A stretch of DNA of 64,000 nucleotides, taken from JABDIY01 sp963803845. Its GTDB lineage: Bacteria > Actinomycetota > Acidimicrobiia > Acidimicrobiales > SZUA-35. A program made the position numbers and the translations under genes. The notes beneath the pieces are model-generated. The model was given only the letters and a program-made list of their open reading frames with translations, was not told the origin of the DNA and made no database searches. The stretch covers positions 558,001 to 622,000 of the forward strand of contig CAWDNZ010000005.1 of assembly GCA_963803845.1 (NCBI GenBank). Direction: 5' to 3'. Numbering within the stretch: position 1 is the first letter of the stretch; every line of letters starts with the position of its first letter. Below are positions 62,237 to 64,000 of this stretch, in pieces.

Positions 62237-62706
62237 TGGAGTACGACAGCGCCCGGCTCGCCAAAGAAGACGATCTTGCCGCCGTGGAATGGATCGGTGA
62301 GGCCGTAACCCGGCCGTTGCCGGACAAAAGGGGCGGTCCAATCTTCAGCCACCGCGAGATCGGATTTGAGTCGCCGGGTGAACGGTTCCGCCGGGCGATG
62401 GCATCGGAGAACGCGATTTGTGTGGTGGGAACCTACGACGACGTCGTCTTTGGCTACAGCATCTGCTTCGTTGAATCTCTGGATAACGGAAACAAACTAG
62501 GGCGTCTCCATGATTTTGCCGTGTTCCCTGACGCTCGGGATGCGGGGATTGGCGAAGCGATGATGGACATCATCGTGGAACGCCTCACCGATATCGGCGC
62601 GGTAGGGGTGGACGCCTGGGCTCTACCAGGGGACCGGGCTACCAAGAACTTCTTTGAGAGCTTCGGACTGAAGGCGCGGCTCCTCACCGCTCATCGCGAG
62701 CTGTGA
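62236..62706 (+). CDS. GNAT-family N-acetyltransferase
   Basis: A protein of 156 residues from GTG 62236, overlapping the previous stop by one base (TAGTG). VFPDARDAGIGEAMMDIIV is the acetyl-CoA motif A (Q/RxxGxG/A variant DAGIGE), followed by GVDAWALPGDRATKNFFESFGLK. The substrate cannot be read from the sequence. Confidence 0.85.
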   Translation: MEYDSARLAKEDDLAAVEWIGEAVTRPLPDKRGGPIFSHREIGFESPGERFRRAMASENAICVVGTYDDVVFGYSICFVESLDNGNKLGRLHDFAVFPDARDAGIGEAMMDIIVERLTDIGAVGVDAWALPGDRATKNFFESFGLKARLLTAHREL

Positions 62707-62713
62707 GAACCCC

Positions 62714-64000
62714 TTAGCCCTCGGGCTCCTCGGGAGCCGCATCTTGTTCGGCTTCAGCTTCCGTTGGTTCGGTTGCTTCCGCTGCTGGGGCTTCTGCGGT
62801 TGGTTCGGCTGCCTCAGCTGCTGGGGCTTCTGCGGTTGGTTCGGCTGCCTCAGCTGGCGGTGCTGCTTCTGTGACCCCTGTGGTGATCTCGGCCTCCACC
62901 GGTGCGCCCTCGACGGAGTCAGATGCGACCACAGTCTCAGGTTCAGGTTCAGGTTCAGGTACTACGGTGCCGGGCCGCGGCCGCGATGGTTTCTTCAGGA
63001 GATCGGCGTGGCCCTTGTTCACCTGCGGGCCGCCCTTTCCTTTGTCCTTGCGATCACGCTTGGGACGATCCGCCCCACCACTCCGGTCACCACCACTTCG
63101 CTCACCACCACCACTGCGCTCACCGCTTGGGCGACCCGCACTACGATCGCTGCGTCCCCGTGTTCCGCCAGCTTTTCGAGCCGCCCGCACGCGCTTGGCG
63201 GCGGCCTTGGCTTCGGAGGGTTTGATGCCGTAGTGGGCGGCGATTTCTGGGACCCGGTCGGCAACCGACCGAACGACGTCGAGGAATTTTTCGTCGGTAC
63301 TGGTGGGGAAGAACTCGGGTTTGACCGCATTGCGGATCGGCGAGAACGCAAGAGCATCGAGTACCGAGGCCCAGCGGTCGGCTGGCGTCTCGGAGTTCAT
63401 GGCTACAACGGTGAGTGCCGCCAGGGGTTCGGCGAGTTCCCTAGGGATGGGCGATCCGGCCTTCACTGGCCTGGACGTTAGACGAAGCGCTCGGATGACC
63501 CGCTCTTCCTTGACTGCCTTCTCGAGGTCAGCGAGCCATGCGTTGTGATCCGTTTCGATCCGACTAGCCAGACGCTCTCGCAACTCCGCAGCCAGAGCCC
63601 GGGACGTGTCGTCGCGAGCTCCCTTGTCGGCCGCCACAACTACCTGGCGTAGATCACGAAGATCCAGTTGCTCGATGTCCTGTTTGGCCGCCTCGGCGCG
63701 ATCCAACCATTCTGCAGATTGCAGCTTGGGGGCCAGCCCCTCGGCGATGGAGATGATCTGTTTGGCGTTGGGGTCGCCCTTGGTAGCGGTCCGCACCGCT
63801 GGCAAGCCACCGTTGAGAAGTTGTTCGGCGATGGGCTTGTGCTCCTCGGGAATCTCGGCAATCAGGGCGTCGCGGTGCACTCGCCGAGGCTTCAAGCGGG
63901 AGGGGCGCGGTTTGGCATCGGCCGCGGGCCGCTTTTCGCGAGTTGGCCGGTCGGGGCGATCGCTCCGAGGTTTCCGCTCGGACTTCCCGCCGCGCGGGCG
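62714..64000 (-). CDS. Basic and low-complexity protein, 5' end outside window
   Basis: The frame has no stop up to the window edge, so the gene begins to the right; TTG 63895 is only an internal codon. Visible parts in order: an Arg/Lys-rich segment (about 35 residues), a helical core (residues about 36-290) without recognised family, an Arg/Gly/Ser segment with repeated SGGGERSGGDRSGG, and a C-terminal Ala/Glu/Pro/Thr tail with a 12-residue unit (AEAPAAEAAEPT) repeated, encoded by a 36-bp DNA repeat near 62782-62853. Arg/Gly segments suggest nucleic-acid binding; function unknown. Confidence 0.7.
   Translation of the reverse strand, partial: RPRGGKSERKPRSDRPDRPTREKRPAADAKPRPSRLKPRRVHRDALIAEIPEEHKPIAEQLLNGGLPAVRTATKGDPNAKQIISIAEGLAPKLQSAEWLDRAEAAKQDIEQLDLRDLRQVVVAADKGARDDTSRALAAELRERLASRIETDHNAWLADLEKAVKEERVIRALRLTSRPVKAGSPIPRELAEPLAALTVVAMNSETPADRWASVLDALAFSPIRNAVKPEFFPTSTDEKFLDVVRSVADRVPEIAAHYGIKPSEAKAAAKRVRAARKAGGTRGRSDRSAGRPSGERSGGGERSGGDRSGGADRPKRDRKDKGKGGPQVNKGHADLLKKPSRPRPGTVVPEPEPEPETVVASDSVEGAPVEAEITTGVTEAAPPAEAAEPTAEAPAAEAAEPTAEAPAAEATEPTEAEAEQDAAPEEPEG

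Noticed and set aside
1..64000. Genomic island, prophage or insertion sequence
   Set aside because: No transposase, integrase, phage protein or paired attachment site was seen, and gene order is typical of actinobacterial core genome.

Overview
The window is 64 kb of a GC-rich chromosome from an actinobacterium. The best fit is the class Acidimicrobiia or a close relative. The evidence is a complete Pup-proteasome locus (arc, dop, pup, prcB, prcA, pafA, pafB, pafC), tatB-tatC-helY next to it, a gcvH / FHA / FtsR-like / DUF151 / MerR block arranged as in mycobacteria, frequent GTG and TTG starts, and many ATGA or GTGA stop/start overlaps. No transposase, integrase, phage gene, rRNA or CRISPR array was seen, so this is core chromosome rather than an island. 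Both ends cut genes: a Nudix hydrolase on the left and a basic, low-complexity protein on the right.

Layout. 1-3.6 kb: Nudix hydrolase, HD protein, ACT-domain protein, then trpS and a substrate-binding lipoprotein on the minus strand. 3.8-10.2 kb: scpA-scpB-rluB, aroH-tyrA, cmk-plsC, ispH (chromosome condensation, pseudouridylation, tyrosine, nucleotide, phospholipid and isoprenoid synthesis). 10.2-18.6 kb, minus strand: a two-component pair, a secreted calcium-binding repeat protein, a CFA-type lipid methyltransferase with a fused flavin oxidase-DUF1365 partner, and a Thr/Pro/Lys-rich membrane-anchored protein. 18.8-28.2 kb: a degenerate GGDEF-EAL protein, a PDZ/radical-SAM protein coupled to der, a SpoIIE-type phosphatase, a small zinc-ribbon protein coupled to an MFS transporter, and a large EAL protein. 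28.6-34.9 kb: tRNA-Pro, an SRAP protein, a DUF2079 membrane protein, pgsA-like, gcvH, FHA, FtsR-like, DUF151 and MerR genes. 35-40.6 kb: an APH-like kinase, a diguanylate cyclase, a histidine phosphatase and a frameshifted oligopeptidase. 40.6-49.6 kb: the Pup-proteasome. 49.7-64 kb: lepB, an anchored RNase Sa homologue, GDPD, tatB-tatC-helY, a ThyX-like protein, a LysM/transglycosylase and an acidic DUF4193-like protein.

How the genes work together. Dop deamidates the C-terminal Gln of Pup, PafA ligates Pup to lysines, ARC unfolds tagged proteins through its C-terminal QYL docking motif, PrcAB degrades them, and PafBC is the linked DNA-damage transcription activator. Three proteins handle cyclic di-GMP: one cyclase with an I-site, one probable phosphodiesterase, and one double-degenerate probable receptor. 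The CFA cluster probably modifies membrane acyl chains.

The strongest unexplained signal is a candidate small RNA at 13699-13824. It has a 22-pair closing helix around three hairpins, a promoter-like sequence placed to start exactly at the helix, and a U-rich tail. Three separate intergenic tandem-repeat arrays lie in or near the proteasome-to-thyX interval. Several reading-frame or start-codon anomalies (1069, 40061, 40645, 61643) could be biology or sequence error and need read-level checking.
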